Origin: Nostocoides_A vanveenii
GTDB taxonomy: Bacteria; Actinomycetota; Actinomycetes; Actinomycetales; Dermatophilaceae
Assembly (NCBI RefSeq): GCF_039531165.1
Contig: NZ_BAAAPN010000043.1
Location: 1 to 64,000 of the forward strand
Direction: 5' to 3'
Length of the DNA stretch: 64,000 nucleotides
Of the stretch, positions 33,997 through 45,595 are shown in pieces. Position 1 is the first letter of the stretch. Each line of letters opens with the position of its first letter. The notes beneath the pieces are model-generated. The model worked only from the letters and a program-made list of their open reading frames with translations, was not told the DNA's origin and made no database searches. The position numbers and the translations under genes were made by a program.

Positions 33997-35529
33997 GTGC
34001 GCATCGTCGACTATCTCGACAAGGGGGCCTCGCTCGGCCCGAACCGGGCGTGCCTGACCACCGAGGGCCGGTCCCTGTCCTACGCCGACGTCGTCGACAC
34101 CTCGTATGCCGTCGCTGCCGCGCTGGCGGGCTCCGGTGTCGTCGCGGGTGACAAGGTCGCCATCATCTCCAGCAATGACCCGGTCGCGTTCTCCTGTGTC
34201 TTCGGCATCAGCCGCGCCGGGGCGGTGTGGTGCCCGATCAACCCCCGCAACGAGGCGGCGGAGAATCGCGAGCTGCTCGCGCTTTTCGACTGCGCCACAG
34301 TCATTTTCAAATCGTCGTATACCGATCTGGTCGCCCGGATCCGCGACGACCTGCCCGCGGTGCGCACCTGGGTGTGCTTCGACGCGCAGGTCGAGGGTGC
34401 CTTGACGTGGGACGCGTTCGTGGCCCGGGGAGAGGGCGCCAGCCGGGTGGACCGGGCCGCCGTCGACGACCTGGCCATGATCGCCGGCACCGGCGGCACG
34501 ACCGGCCGGCCCAAGGGGGTGATGCTCAGCGGGCGCAATCTGGAGACGATGTCGGCGCTGACGTTGATGGGCTACCCCTTCGACGGGCGCCCGGTCTATC
34601 TGGCGCTAGCACCGCTGACGCACGCGGCGGGAGTGCTGTGTTTCCCGGTGCTCGCGCGTGGCGGCGAGATCGTCATCATGCGAGCACCGGATGTCGGTGA
34701 GTTCCTCGGCCTGATCGAGCGGCACCGGGTGACGCACACCTTTTTGCCGCCGACGTTGATCTATATGGTGCTGGGCCACGAGGCGCTCGGTGCCACGGAT
34801 CTGGGCTCGCTGCAATGCTTCTGGTACGGCGCGGCGCCGATGAGCGCGGCGCGGCTGGAGGAGGCGCTCACTCGGATCGGGCCGATGGCTCAACTCTTCG
34901 GGCAGACCGAGGCGCCGATGATGATCTCGATGATGCCGCCCGCGGACCACTATCGGGCCGACGGCTCGGTTGCCACCGAGAAGCTCTCGTCCGCGGGTCG
35001 CCCGGCACCGCTGGTCACCGTCGGGATTATGGACGAGGCCGGTGCCCTGCTTCCGCTAGGGGAGCGGGGCGAGATCGTCGTGCGCAGTTCGCTGGTGACA
35101 CCCGGCTACTACAAGGACCCCGAGGCGACGGCCGCGGCGAGCACGCACGGCTGGCACCACACCGGCGACATCGGCTATGTCGACGCGGACAACTTCCTCT
35201 TTATCGTCGACCGCGCCAAGGACATGATCATCAGCGGCGGTTTCAACGTCTACTCCACCGAGGTCGAGCAGGCGGTGCTCTCGCACCCCGATGTCCAGGA
35301 CTGTGCCGTGATCGGCCTCCCGGACGAGAAGTGGGGCGAACGGGTTGTCGCGGTCGTCCAGCCGCAGCCCGGGAAGCTGATCGACGGGGGCGAGCTCACG
35401 GCATACGTCAAGGGGTTGATCGGCAGCGTGAAGGCGCCCAAGCAGGTCGAGGTCTGGCCCGACCTGCCGCGCTCGAAGGTCGGCAAGGTGGTCAAGACCG
35501 ATATCAAGGCGGCGCTCACCGGGGGATAA
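33997..35529 (+). CDS. acyl-CoA synthetase (AMP-binding enzyme)
   Basis: 510 residues from GTG 33997 (agcaaggagcag upstream). The AMP-binding P-loop is IAGTGGTTGRPKGVML (about 162-177). Other motifs are YGAAPMSAARL, LFGQTEAP, TGDIGYVD and the hinge DRAKDMIISGGFNVYSTEVE, with the catalytic Lys in RSKVGKVVKTD near the end. It activates a carboxylic acid to acyl-AMP and then acyl-CoA; the chain type is unknown. Probably co-regulated with the SDR by the divergent TetR protein. Confidence 0.9.
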   Translation: MRIVDYLDKGASLGPNRACLTTEGRSLSYADVVDTSYAVAAALAGSGVVAGDKVAIISSNDPVAFSCVFGISRAGAVWCPINPRNEAAENRELLALFDCATVIFKSSYTDLVARIRDDLPAVRTWVCFDAQVEGALTWDAFVARGEGASRVDRAAVDDLAMIAGTGGTTGRPKGVMLSGRNLETMSALTLMGYPFDGRPVYLALAPLTHAAGVLCFPVLARGGEIVIMRAPDVGEFLGLIERHRVTHTFLPPTLIYMVLGHEALGATDLGSLQCFWYGAAPMSAARLEEALTRIGPMAQLFGQTEAPMMISMMPPADHYRADGSVATEKLSSAGRPAPLVTVGIMDEAGALLPLGERGEIVVRSSLVTPGYYKDPEATAAASTHGWHHTGDIGYVDADNFLFIVDRAKDMIISGGFNVYSTEVEQAVLSHPDVQDCAVIGLPDEKWGERVVAVVQPQPGKLIDGGELTAYVKGLIGSVKAPKQVEVWPDLPRSKVGKVVKTDIKAALTGG

Positions 35530-35596
35530 CCCGTCGGCGCCCCGGACGTGGGGGCCCGGGATCCCAGCCCTCTCGGTGAGCGGCAGCCGCACTCAG

Positions 35597-35621
35597 TCTG
35601 GTCTGGTCTGGTCTGGTTTGG
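35597..35621 (+). repeat. pentanucleotide repeat in the promoter of a toxin-antitoxin operon
   Basis: Four copies of TCTGG (35597-35616) followed by the variant TTTGG, ending 13 bp before the antitoxin ATG at 35634. The tract is in the core promoter region. Changes in copy number would change spacing of promoter elements or the operator. Confidence 0.88.
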
Positions 35622-35633
35622 TAGGCTAAGTGT

Positions 35634-35867
35634 ATGACGACCGTGAACATCCAGGAGGCGAAGACGCACTTGTCGCGACTGCTGGAGCAGGTCCGCGCGG
35701 GTGAGCGAGTGATCATTGCCAAGGCTGGGGAACCCATCGCCGAGCTTGTGCCTGTCACCCGCCCGGACATCGTCTTCGGTGCCCTCGTCGGACAGGTCAC
35801 GATCGACTTCGACGCCTTCGATGCGGCCGATGACGACCTCGCGACGATGTGGGATGGCACGCCGTGA
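35634..35867 (+). CDS. Phd/YefM-type antitoxin
   Basis: 77 residues: MTTVNIQEAKTHLSRLLEQV then RAGERVIIAKAGEPIAELVP. This is the classic Phd-fold N-terminal DNA-binding domain, with an acidic C terminus (DFDAFDAADDDLATMWDG) that would block the toxin active site. It overlaps the PIN toxin gene by 4 bp (GTGA). A TCTGG repeat tract lies immediately upstream. It should neutralise the toxin and repress the operon. Confidence 0.92.
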   Translation: MTTVNIQEAKTHLSRLLEQVRAGERVIIAKAGEPIAELVPVTRPDIVFGALVGQVTIDFDAFDAADDDLATMWDGTP

Positions 35868-36247
35868 TCCTGCTGGACACGCACGTCGCCCTGTGGCTGG
35901 TGGCGGCGCCCGATCGGATCGGAGCGCGTTCCCGGCACGCGATGGAACGAAGTGAGGTCTGCTACTTCTCGGCGATCTCGCTCGCCGAGTGCGCGATCAA
36001 GCGGATGATCGGCCGCCTGGACGTGCCGGCGGACCTGGCTCGCGTGCTGACCGAGTCGGGTCTGCGCGCTCTGGCCCTGCTGCCCGAGCATGCGGAAGCG
36101 ATCGAGAAATTCCCCGAACTCGCGCGTCATGATCCCTTTGACCGACTGCTTCTCGGGCAGGCCCTCGTCGAGCGGTGCCGCTTCCTGACCGCGGACCGGC
36201 GCCTGCTGGCGTTGCACAAGGCGTGGATCATCCCCGCCGACGAGTGA
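35864..36247 (+). CDS. vapC: PIN-domain toxin paired with Phd-type antitoxin
   Basis: 127 residues from GTG 35864 (VILLDTHVALWLVAAPDRIG). The alternative frame start at 35849 lies inside the antitoxin. PIN acids are D5 (LLDTHV), E42 (SLAECAIKR) and D91 (ARHDPFDRLLLGQA), and CRFLTADRRL supplies the last. This type (COG3744) is a ribonuclease. It is the second VapC-like toxin in the window and unrelated in antitoxin type to the one at 15.4 kb. Confidence 0.92.
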   Translation: MILLDTHVALWLVAAPDRIGARSRHAMERSEVCYFSAISLAECAIKRMIGRLDVPADLARVLTESGLRALALLPEHAEAIEKFPELARHDPFDRLLLGQALVERCRFLTADRRLLALHKAWIIPADE

Positions 36248-36579
36248 GGCGGACGCAACGGTCACCGCGGTGTTCGTCACTGCTACCGGGGTTCGTCACC
36301 CGTACACCCGTCTGGACGCGTGCCGGGGTGACCAACCGGTGCCGGCATGCCGCTGGGCAAGCGGAGGATTGTGCCCGCCGACGAGTGCCCTGTGAGGGTC
36401 GCTGGCCCGCACGGTGCTCCGCTCACAGCGAACGGGTGGCAGCGGCATACGGACGGGCGGAACATCTGCGCGACCCCAGGGGTTGATCAAACAGATCGGC
36501 CCGCCGCAGGCGCGAATACGCACGCACCCGCACGGGGCCCGCAGATACGATCGAGGCGACTCGATAGCTAGGAGCAGCC
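36248..36579 (+). other. 332-bp region upstream of clpC
   Basis: No convincing gene. It holds the ClgR-like site at 36420-36433 and a possible -10 element (TACGAT, 36546-36551) about 30 bp before the clpC start. The ribosome site is taggagcagcc, directly before ATG 36580. Short open frames here have no family features. Confidence 0.6.
36420..36433. promoter_or_regulatory. ClgR-like operator upstream of clpC
   Basis: CGCTCACAGCGAAC matches the core of the corynebacterial ClgR consensus as I recall it (CGCYNANRGCGWWS) at every specified position. ClgR activates clpC and clpP genes in actinobacteria. The site lies 146 bp before the clpC ATG. The flanking W bases of the full consensus are not matched. 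Confidence 0.5.
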
Positions 36580-39093
<2,514 letters not shown>

Positions 39094-39107
39094 GCCCCGC
39101 GCCCGCC

Positions 39108-39156
39108 GACAGACGTATGCCGCCCCCGTCACCGACGGGGGCGGCATACATCTGTC
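39108..39156 (+). terminator. long stem-loop after clpC built on GTATGCC/GGCATAC
   Basis: A 16-bp perfect stem, gtatgccgcccccgtc (39115-39130) against gacgggggcggcatac (39134-39149), with a 3-base loop. Outer GACAGA/TCTGTC arms extend it. It lies 15 bp after the clpC stop. The stem carries one copy of the window-wide 7-mer on each arm. Confidence 0.85.
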
Positions 39157-39267
39157 TGTGGGGGGGCAGGTCGAGCGGCGGAAGTAATGGCGGTGTAAGG
39201 GCGGGGTGGCACGGTCCTGCATGCAGGTAGCCGACGAGTGGGCTGCCACGCGAGAAAGATCAACACC

Positions 39268-39560
39268 ATGCCCTCGACACGAGCGCGCGCCACCATTGCA
39301 TCCGCCGTCCTTGCACTCGGGCTGGCCGGATGCTCATCCGGATCGACCACAGCACCTCGCCCGGGCCGACGGGCTCGCCAGCAACAGGCGGGTCGAGCTC
39401 GTCCGGGTCAGCGAGCGCGCCGGCGCCAAGCGCGTCCGAATCGGGCGCGTCCAGCGCCGCCCCCGGGGACTCGAAGCCACCGCCGAGGTCGGGCTCGGGC
39501 CGGGCGATCCCGTCACCGGTGTGGCGGGCACTGAGCCGGTCGGCCTGTGCAACTGGCTGA
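39268..39560 (+). pseudogene. decayed lipoprotein gene
   Basis: ATG 39268 starts MPSTRARATIASAVLALGLAGCSSGSTT, a lipoprotein signal with lipobox LAGC. That frame then becomes Arg-rich and loses protein-like character. A second frame from about 39345 continues as a Ser/Ala/Pro-rich linker (TGSPATGGSSSSGSASAPA), as expected after a lipobox. A frameshift near 39345-39360 is inferred. The remaining domain cannot be identified. Confidence 0.5.
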
Positions 39561-39678
39561 GCGCCAAGGCGTCTTGGTGGTCTTCTGGCTCTCATCGCGC
39601 AGCGCCATCCGTGCCCATAGGCCACTCTCGCCGCCGCCGTGGAAGGTCGATATCCGCAGATCGCCGTCCTCGGTGGAG

Positions 39679-40227
39679 TCATAGGAAGCATTGAGGGGTC
39701 AAGGCCATCCAGCGGGGCGCGGTGGTGGCGATGGTGGCGGCCCCGGCGTCACCGGGACTGTAGACCTCGAAACTGGCGAAACCCGGCCCGACGCGCGCGG
39801 CGTCCTTCGACCGGAAGGTGCCGCCCGGAATCGTGTAGCGCACCTCGATGGTGCGTGACTGGCCATAGAGCAGCCGCGACGGGAAAGCGAGATTGGCATA
39901 ATCGAAGCCCTGCTGGGTGCTCGTCGACACGCTCACGGGCGCGCCATTGGAGGTCGCGCGCAAGCCCTTGACGCCCGTGGGCAGCCACAGCGCATACTCC
40001 GACCCGTAGTAGTAGGTCGTGGCGGTCGAGGGCTGGACATTGGTGAACGTGATGGTTGTCGTGACCTCGACCGGCGAGCCATCATCGCGCACGTCGTAGT
40101 GCGCCGTCCCCGTAACATGGATGCCCTCCTGAGCGTATGCCGCGGTCGGGGCAACTGCGATCCCGGCGCCGACGAGCGCCGCCGCGAGCGCGACGCGCAG
40201 GGACGCGCGGAGGGGAGCGGGCGGCAT
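39679..40227 (-). pseudogene. truncated secreted protein
   Basis: 182 residues from ATG 40227. A signal peptide (about 1-32, RVALAAALVGAGIAVAPTAAYA) is followed by a beta-rich domain (VEVTTTITFTNVQPSTATTYYYGSEYALWLP, in parts; SRTIEVRYTIPGG, VGPGFASFEVYSPGDAG). It resembles the N-terminal segment of larger secreted or membrane actinobacterial proteins that normally continue much further. The frame ends abruptly in PRWMALTPQCFL, so the remainder seems deleted. Function unknown. Confidence 0.5.
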
Positions 40228-40397
40228 GCGGCGAGCGTATGCCGTTCATCCGCTCCCGCTCAGGCGGCCCGAACGCCGCAGCCCGATCGTGATCTCCGGG
40301 AGCGATCCGGCCCGGACCGCCGGGGATGCCGCCCATTTGCCGGCGCGCCTGCTCGGCGCCCGGGGCCTCGATCGGCACCACGCGGGTGTCGGGGTGC

Positions 40398-41702
40398 TCA
40401 GGGCGCGTGCAGCAGCAGCGCCCGCAGTGCCTCGCCGGCAGACGCGGGCTCGGGAAGTGTTGCGGGTGGGGGACCGATGAGCGTGGTCAGCCGCTCCCGG
40501 GTCGCGGGCGTGGGCGGCACGCCCTGACCCGACTCCGCGCAGGCCCACGCCAACCTCGCCAGTTGGGCAGCCAGCGAGGAGCCGGGATGCAGGCTCGCCA
40601 GCCCGGCGGCGGCCAGGGCGGCCGATCCCGGGTCGAATGGCCCAGCCGGGCGGATGCCCCGCGCAATGTCAACTCCGCCACCGCGCGCTCGTCGCGATCG
40701 AGCATCGCCAGTCCGATGTCTCGGCGGATCACCGCAGCCGTCCGGTGATTCCCGCTGCGCTCCAGGACGGCGAGGGCGTCCGCGAGTTCGGTGGTGAGCT
40801 GGAGGTTTCCCGCCCTGTTCGGCGGTCGTCCGGGCGACTTCCTGAGCCATCAGGGGGCCGGTGACCGGCGAGGCGTCCCCCTCTGCGCAGGCGAGCAGGC
40901 GGCGCTGGAGTTCCTGGACGCCCCCATTAGCCCCGGACTCGGCTCAGCCCGAGGGCGAACCGCAGGGTGACAACGGCAGCGTGGGCGTCGCCGAGCGCCG
41001 TGAATGTCTCGGCCACCTCGATAAGGCCGTCCGTCGCATCTGGTGACGTGGCATCGGTGCTGTCGATGGCCATGCCCAGTTGGCGCACATTGGCATCGAC
41101 CCACGGAGAACTGCCAGCCTGGGCCGCCGCGGTCGCGGCCGAGAGATCGCTGAGCGCGTCGGCCCGCAGCCCGGACCACGCACGTCCCACGCTGCGGAAG
41201 GCGTACGCCATCGCCGTCAGCGACTTCTCTGGTGAATCCGTCGATTCGAGCAGGCCGATGGCCTGGTCCAGCAACGGCAGGTGGGTGGCGAAGCGCGCCA
41301 GGCCACCGCCGCGCGTCAAACCGATCAGCGCGCTCGCTCGGCCGAGCGGGTCGGAACCCTCGACCGATCCGTCCAGCGCCGCCGTCAACCAGGCATGACC
41401 CTCCTGCGCTCTGCCGAAATAGGCAAAGAAGTCGGTCAAGCCGGTCGCGAGTCGCAGGATCACGGCGGGGTCGGAGGTGGCCCATCGGGCCAGCGCCGGG
41501 TCCAGATTGGTCCCTTCGCCCGCGGCGTCGTTGATTCCGGCGACCGATGGGACCGCGGTTGGGCGGCCACCGCCGGCGCGACACCGGCCAGCAGCAGGAG
41601 GAAGGCGAGCAGCACTGGGAGCTTCCCGCGCGCCTTCCTCCTCCGGCCACCATCGTTGCGCCCCCGGCGGGTGATGACCGATCCGTACTCCATGCCGCGC
41701 AT
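40398..41702 (-). pseudogene. multiply frameshifted TPR-type regulator remnant
   Basis: Minus-strand similarity shifts frame several times. 41702-41560 reads a hydrophobic leader (KLPVLLAFLLLLAGVAPAVAA). About 41550-40927 reads LDPALARWATSDPAVILRLA, FFAYFGRAQEGHAWLTAALDG and on to LRFALGLSRVRG, like the helical-repeat C terminus of AfsR/LuxR-type ATPase regulators. Then come VQELQRRLLACAEGD, NHRTAAVIRRDIGLAMLDRDER and PAGPFDPGSAALAAAGLASL in three different frames, ending at 40398. At least three frameshifts are needed, and no ATPase or HTH domain is present. The leader may belong to another lost gene. Confidence 0.6.
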
Positions 41703-41879
41703 TCCAGTGCCTTCTTCCTGCGGCAGCACAAGACGGATCGCCGCGGGAACCAGGCAACAATGCCGGGCGTACATTCCGCTTACACGGCTGAGCTGACTCC
41801 GGGCCGGGCGCTCAGCAACGCCGGCGACGCACCCCGCGTCGCGCACCGCGGTCGTCGCGGGCCTCGGCCTCGACCAGAC

Positions 41880-43373
41880 TCAGCAGGCGGCCTTCAGCGT
41901 GGTCAAGCCGTCGCCGGCGTCGGTGCTGCTGCTGGAGGTCGGCGGGGTGCTCGACGTCGTGCCGGCCGGCGTGGAGGCGCTCGTCGATGCGGGGGTCGTG
42001 CTGGTCGTCGGGTTGTCCGAGATGGCGTTGGCGACCAGCTCGCGGATCTTGGCGTAGTCGGGGTTCACGACGTTGATGACCTTGTTGGTCAGGGGCAGGC
42101 TGCGCATCGTCCCGTCGCGCTGGATCTTCTCGATCAGCGGCACCCAGGCTTGCAGGTGTGCCTGGGGGATGTCGATGCTGACATCCGCCTTGAGGACCTC
42201 GGCAAGTTGCGGGTAGCGCAGCAGCATCGTGCCCGGGCTGACCTGGTTGACCAGGGCGCCGACCACGCACCGCTGGCGGCGCATCCGGGAGAAGTCGTCG
42301 GTGGAGGCCCGGGAGCGGGCATACCAGAGGGCGTGATAGCCGTCGAGGTGTTGCGGGCCCGGCTCGATCCACCCGGTGGTCCCGACGATGGTGCCATCGG
42401 GTAGGGCCTTGCAACCGATGCAGACGCGTTCCTTGACATTGACGTCGACCCCGCCCATGGCGTTGACCAGGGCGGCAAAGCCGGAGAGGTCGATGACCAC
42501 GGAGTTGTCGATCCGCAGGCCGAGGATCTCGCCGATGACATCGCGGGTCGAGCGCAGCCCGGGGTTCGTCTCGCCCGGGAAGAGGTCGGCGTGCTCCTCG
42601 GCGAGGGTCCAAATGGCGTTCATCAGGCATTGATCGCCGCAGTCGTAGCCATGGGGATAGAGCGTGGACAGCGGGTTCGACGCGGGGATCGGAGCGCGTT
42701 CGAGGTTGCGGGGGATCCCGATCAGCACGGCGTCCCCGGTCCGCGTGTTGATGCTGGCGACCATCATCGAGTCCGGGCGCACACCGACCCGGTCGGCCCC
42801 GGCGTCGGAGCCGATGAGCAGCACATTGACGCGTGGGACGGTCTTCCACGGGTCATCTTGCCCCACGGCCGGTATGCCGGCGGTCGCCGTCCCGGTGCTG
42901 GTCGGGTCGTGCGCGAAGACGGTCTCGACGACGGAGCGCTGCAGCGTGAGAGTGCGGGCGGCATACAGGCTTGGGGCGGCGACCGCGAGGCAACACAAGA
43001 AGGCGACCATCGTGGTGGCGAGGCGTTCGTCACGACTGAGGCCGTGCGGCCGGGTCACCGCCGTGGTGAGGACGATCGAGACCATCCAGACCACGGCCCC
43101 GGCGAGCACCGCCCAGAACAACAGCATCAACCGGCCGCTGTTCAGACCGAGGGAGAGCGCCGAGCCGACCAAGCCGTTGCGCAGCAGCGTGTAGATGCCG
43201 AAGAGCAGCACGAGAGCCGTCGTGCCCATCAAGACCGTGCCGAACCCGCGCAGGCGGGTGCGCAGCAGGCCGGCGCCGGGGAGCACGGTGCCCAGGAGGG
43301 TCATGGCGTAGGTGTGCCGCAGCGGGTGCGGGGTGCGCCGCGTGGGCGGGCGCGTCGGCGCTCGGTCGCTCAT
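41880..43373 (-). CDS. LytR-CpsA-Psr family wall-polymer ligase
   Basis: 497 residues from ATG 43373. Three or four hydrophobic segments (about 25-140) precede the LCP domain (about 165-430) with VNVLLIGSDAGADRVGVRPDSMMVASINTRTGDAVLIGIPRNL (in parts), NAMGGVDVNV, HLDGYHALWYARSRASTDDFSRMRRQ. These hold the conserved Asp and Arg residues that bind the polyprenyl pyrophosphate head. LCP enzymes transfer glycopolymers onto peptidoglycan. The tail from about 440 is Ser/Thr/Pro-rich. It is downstream of mutY on the same strand, 109 bp away. Confidence 0.92.
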   Translation of the reverse strand: MSDRAPTRPPTRRTPHPLRHTYAMTLLGTVLPGAGLLRTRLRGFGTVLMGTTALVLLFGIYTLLRNGLVGSALSLGLNSGRLMLLFWAVLAGAVVWMVSIVLTTAVTRPHGLSRDERLATTMVAFLCCLAVAAPSLYAARTLTLQRSVVETVFAHDPTSTGTATAGIPAVGQDDPWKTVPRVNVLLIGSDAGADRVGVRPDSMMVASINTRTGDAVLIGIPRNLERAPIPASNPLSTLYPHGYDCGDQCLMNAIWTLAEEHADLFPGETNPGLRSTRDVIGEILGLRIDNSVVIDLSGFAALVNAMGGVDVNVKERVCIGCKALPDGTIVGTTGWIEPGPQHLDGYHALWYARSRASTDDFSRMRRQRCVVGALVNQVSPGTMLLRYPQLAEVLKADVSIDIPQAHLQAWVPLIEKIQRDGTMRSLPLTNKVINVVNPDYAKIRELVANAISDNPTTSTTPASTSASTPAGTTSSTPPTSSSSTDAGDGLTTLKAAC

Positions 43374-43482
43374 CGACTCGGTGCATCCCCCTCATGGGTG
43401 TCGGTCGGCTCACTTCATCGTCGCTGCCACTGACGCCTGAACGGCCCAGCGGGTTGTCCGCGCGGCGCTCGGGCTGGGCCGG

Positions 43483-44373
43483 TCACCGCGGGAGATGGTA
43501 GCCGTCGCGGCTGTGCTCGAGTAAGCCATCGGCGATCAACGCGATCAGCAATTTGTCCACCCGGGCCTGGTCGGCACATGGGTCGAAGTCGGCGCGGGGG
43601 TGCGGAGCGTCGTCATCGCGCACGAGCGCAAGGATGCGGCCGCGCACTTCCCGGTCGGTGCCGGCATACCCCTGGGGCCGCTTGCGCACGCCGGCGTATG
43701 CCGGGTGGCCGGCCGTGCGCCAGCGGCACAGGTCGCGCACTGGGCAGGTCGCGCATTGCGGCGTGCGGGCGGTGCAGACCAGTGCGCCCAGTTCCATGGA
43801 TGCGACATTCCACCGGTTCGCGTCGGCGCAGTCGTCGGGGAGCCACGCGGCGGCGAGGTCGCGTTCGCCCCTGGTCGGGGTGGGTGCGGCCTGGGCCTCG
43901 CCGATCGCGATCCGCGCCAGGACACGACGGACATTGGTGTCCAGGACCGGGAGGGGATTGCCGAAGGCGAAGCTCGCGACGGCCGCAACCGTGTAGTCGC
44001 CGACGCCGGGAAGGGCGCGCAGGGCGGCGGGGTCCTCAGGCACCTGACCGGCGTGGTGCTCGACCATGGCCTTGGCGGCCGCGTGGAGGTTGACCGCGCG
44101 GCGCGGATACCCGAGCCGACCCCAGGCGCGGAGCACGTCGCCGCGCGAGGCGGCCGCGAGGTCGGCGGGGGTGGGCCATCGCCCCATCCAGGACTGCCAG
44201 GGCGCCAGGATCCGGGCGATCGGCGTCTGCTGCGCCATGATCTCGCTGACATAGACTCCCCAGGGCGAGCAGTCCGGGTGGCGCCAGGGCAGGTCGCGTC
44301 CCGCCACGGCGTACCAGGCCAGGACGGCTGTATGGACGCGCCCGCGGAACTCGGCCTCGGCGCCCCCGCTCAC
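43483..44373 (-). CDS. mutY: A/G-specific adenine glycosylase
   Basis: Removes A opposite 8-oxoG. 296 residues from GTG 44373. Motifs are EIMAQQTPIARILAPWQSWM, the helix-hairpin-helix LPGVGDYTVAAVASFAFGNPLPVLDTNVRRV with catalytic Asp, and the [4Fe-4S] loop C-x6-C-x2-C-x5-C (CTARTPQCATCPVRDLC). It lacks the NUDIX-like C-terminal 8-oxoG domain of E. coli MutY and has only a short C-terminal extension. Translation is coupled to disA by a 4-bp overlap, so c-di-AMP DNA scanning and base repair are co-expressed. Confidence 0.93.
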   Translation of the reverse strand: MSGGAEAEFRGRVHTAVLAWYAVAGRDLPWRHPDCSPWGVYVSEIMAQQTPIARILAPWQSWMGRWPTPADLAAASRGDVLRAWGRLGYPRRAVNLHAAAKAMVEHHAGQVPEDPAALRALPGVGDYTVAAVASFAFGNPLPVLDTNVRRVLARIAIGEAQAAPTPTRGERDLAAAWLPDDCADANRWNVASMELGALVCTARTPQCATCPVRDLCRWRTAGHPAYAGVRKRPQGYAGTDREVRGRILALVRDDDAPHPRADFDPCADQARVDKLLIALIADGLLEHSRDGYHLPR

Positions 44374-45476
44374 ACGTAGCGTTCGAGGATGCTGGACTCG
44401 GCCAGGCGGGTCAGACCCTCGCGGATGGTCCGGGCTCGGCCTTCGCCGACTCCGTCGACGAGCATCAGGTCGTCCTGGGTCGCCGCGAGCAGGCGCTGGA
44501 GTGAGCCGAAATGATCGACCAGCCGCTCGAAGACCGGGCCGGGCAGACGCGGCACCTTGTTGAGCAGGCGATATCCCCGGGGCGAGACGCTGGTGTCGAG
44601 GCCGTCCGGGCCGGACAGGCCGATCACCTTCGCGGCGGTCCCGGGGTCGAGCAGCTCGGCGCGCGACAGGGCGCCGAGGCCGTGAATGACGGCGTCGACG
44701 ATGTCGCCGCTGTCGTGTCCCTCGTGGTCGGTGTCGGTCAGGCGGTCGGCCGGTGCGTAATCGCGGATCAGCCAGCCGACATCGTCGGTGACACCGGCGG
44801 TGAGTTCTTCCAGCTGCAGGGTCAGCAGGCGTCCGTCGACACCGAGCTCGACGACATACGCGCTGATCTCGCCGCTGATGCGGCGCACCATCTCCATGCG
44901 TTGCAGGACGGCGGCGACATCGCGCACGGTGACCAGGTCCTCGATCTCGAGGGCCGAGAGAGTGGCCGTCACCTCATCGAGCCGGGCGCGGTAGCGCTCC
45001 ATCGTCTGCAGCGCCTGGTTGGCGTGGCTGAGCAACTCGATCGAGCTCTCCAGCACGTGGCGGCGACCCGCGACATAGAGCGCGACGATGCGCATCGACT
45101 GGCTGACCGAGACGACGGGCAGGCCGGTCTGCTTCGCCACCCGCTCGGCGGTTCGGTGTCGGGTGCCGGACTCAGAGGTCTCGATGGAGGGGTCGGGGAC
45201 CAGTTGGGTCGCGGCCCGCACGATGCGTGAGACGTCGGAGTTGACGACGATCGCCCCGTCCATCTTGGCCAACTCGCGCAGTCGCGTCGCGGAGAACTCG
45301 ACGTCGAGGGGGAAGCCGCCGGTGCACAATGATTCGACGGTGCGATCGTGGCCCAGCACGATCAGGGCGCCGGTGTTGCCGCGCAGGATGCGTTCGAGGC
45401 CGTCGCGCAACTCCGTCCCCGGCGCAACAGCGGCCAGGGTCGAGCGCAGCAGATCCTCGTCGTTGTGGTGGGCCAC
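44370..45476 (-). CDS. disA: DNA integrity scanning protein, diadenylate cyclase
   Basis: Makes c-di-AMP and monitors branched DNA. 368 residues from GTG 45476 (ggcgtgaggt upstream). The DAC domain has D73-G-A75 (KMDGAIVVNSD) and the R-H-R motif 106-108 (SGTRHRTAERV). A helical linker follows and the C terminus has HhH motifs (DDLMLVDGVGEGRARTIREGL). Length matches the family. It is divergent from radA; disA-radA adjacency is widely conserved, and RadA can inhibit DisA in some bacteria. Confidence 0.96.
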   Translation of the reverse strand: MAHHNDEDLLRSTLAAVAPGTELRDGLERILRGNTGALIVLGHDRTVESLCTGGFPLDVEFSATRLRELAKMDGAIVVNSDVSRIVRAATQLVPDPSIETSESGTRHRTAERVAKQTGLPVVSVSQSMRIVALYVAGRRHVLESSIELLSHANQALQTMERYRARLDEVTATLSALEIEDLVTVRDVAAVLQRMEMVRRISGEISAYVVELGVDGRLLTLQLEELTAGVTDDVGWLIRDYAPADRLTDTDHEGHDSGDIVDAVIHGLGALSRAELLDPGTAAKVIGLSGPDGLDTSVSPRGYRLLNKVPRLPGPVFERLVDHFGSLQRLLAATQDDLMLVDGVGEGRARTIREGLTRLAESSILERYV

Positions 45477-45595
45477 CTCACGCCTTTCGTCATCCCGCCC
45501 GGGCGTTCCCGTGCCCGGCCTGAGTCTAACGATGCTGCGTTGATACCGCCCGGCGTGCCGAGGGGTTGTCGGTGGTCTCGTTTAGCGTCTCGGGC

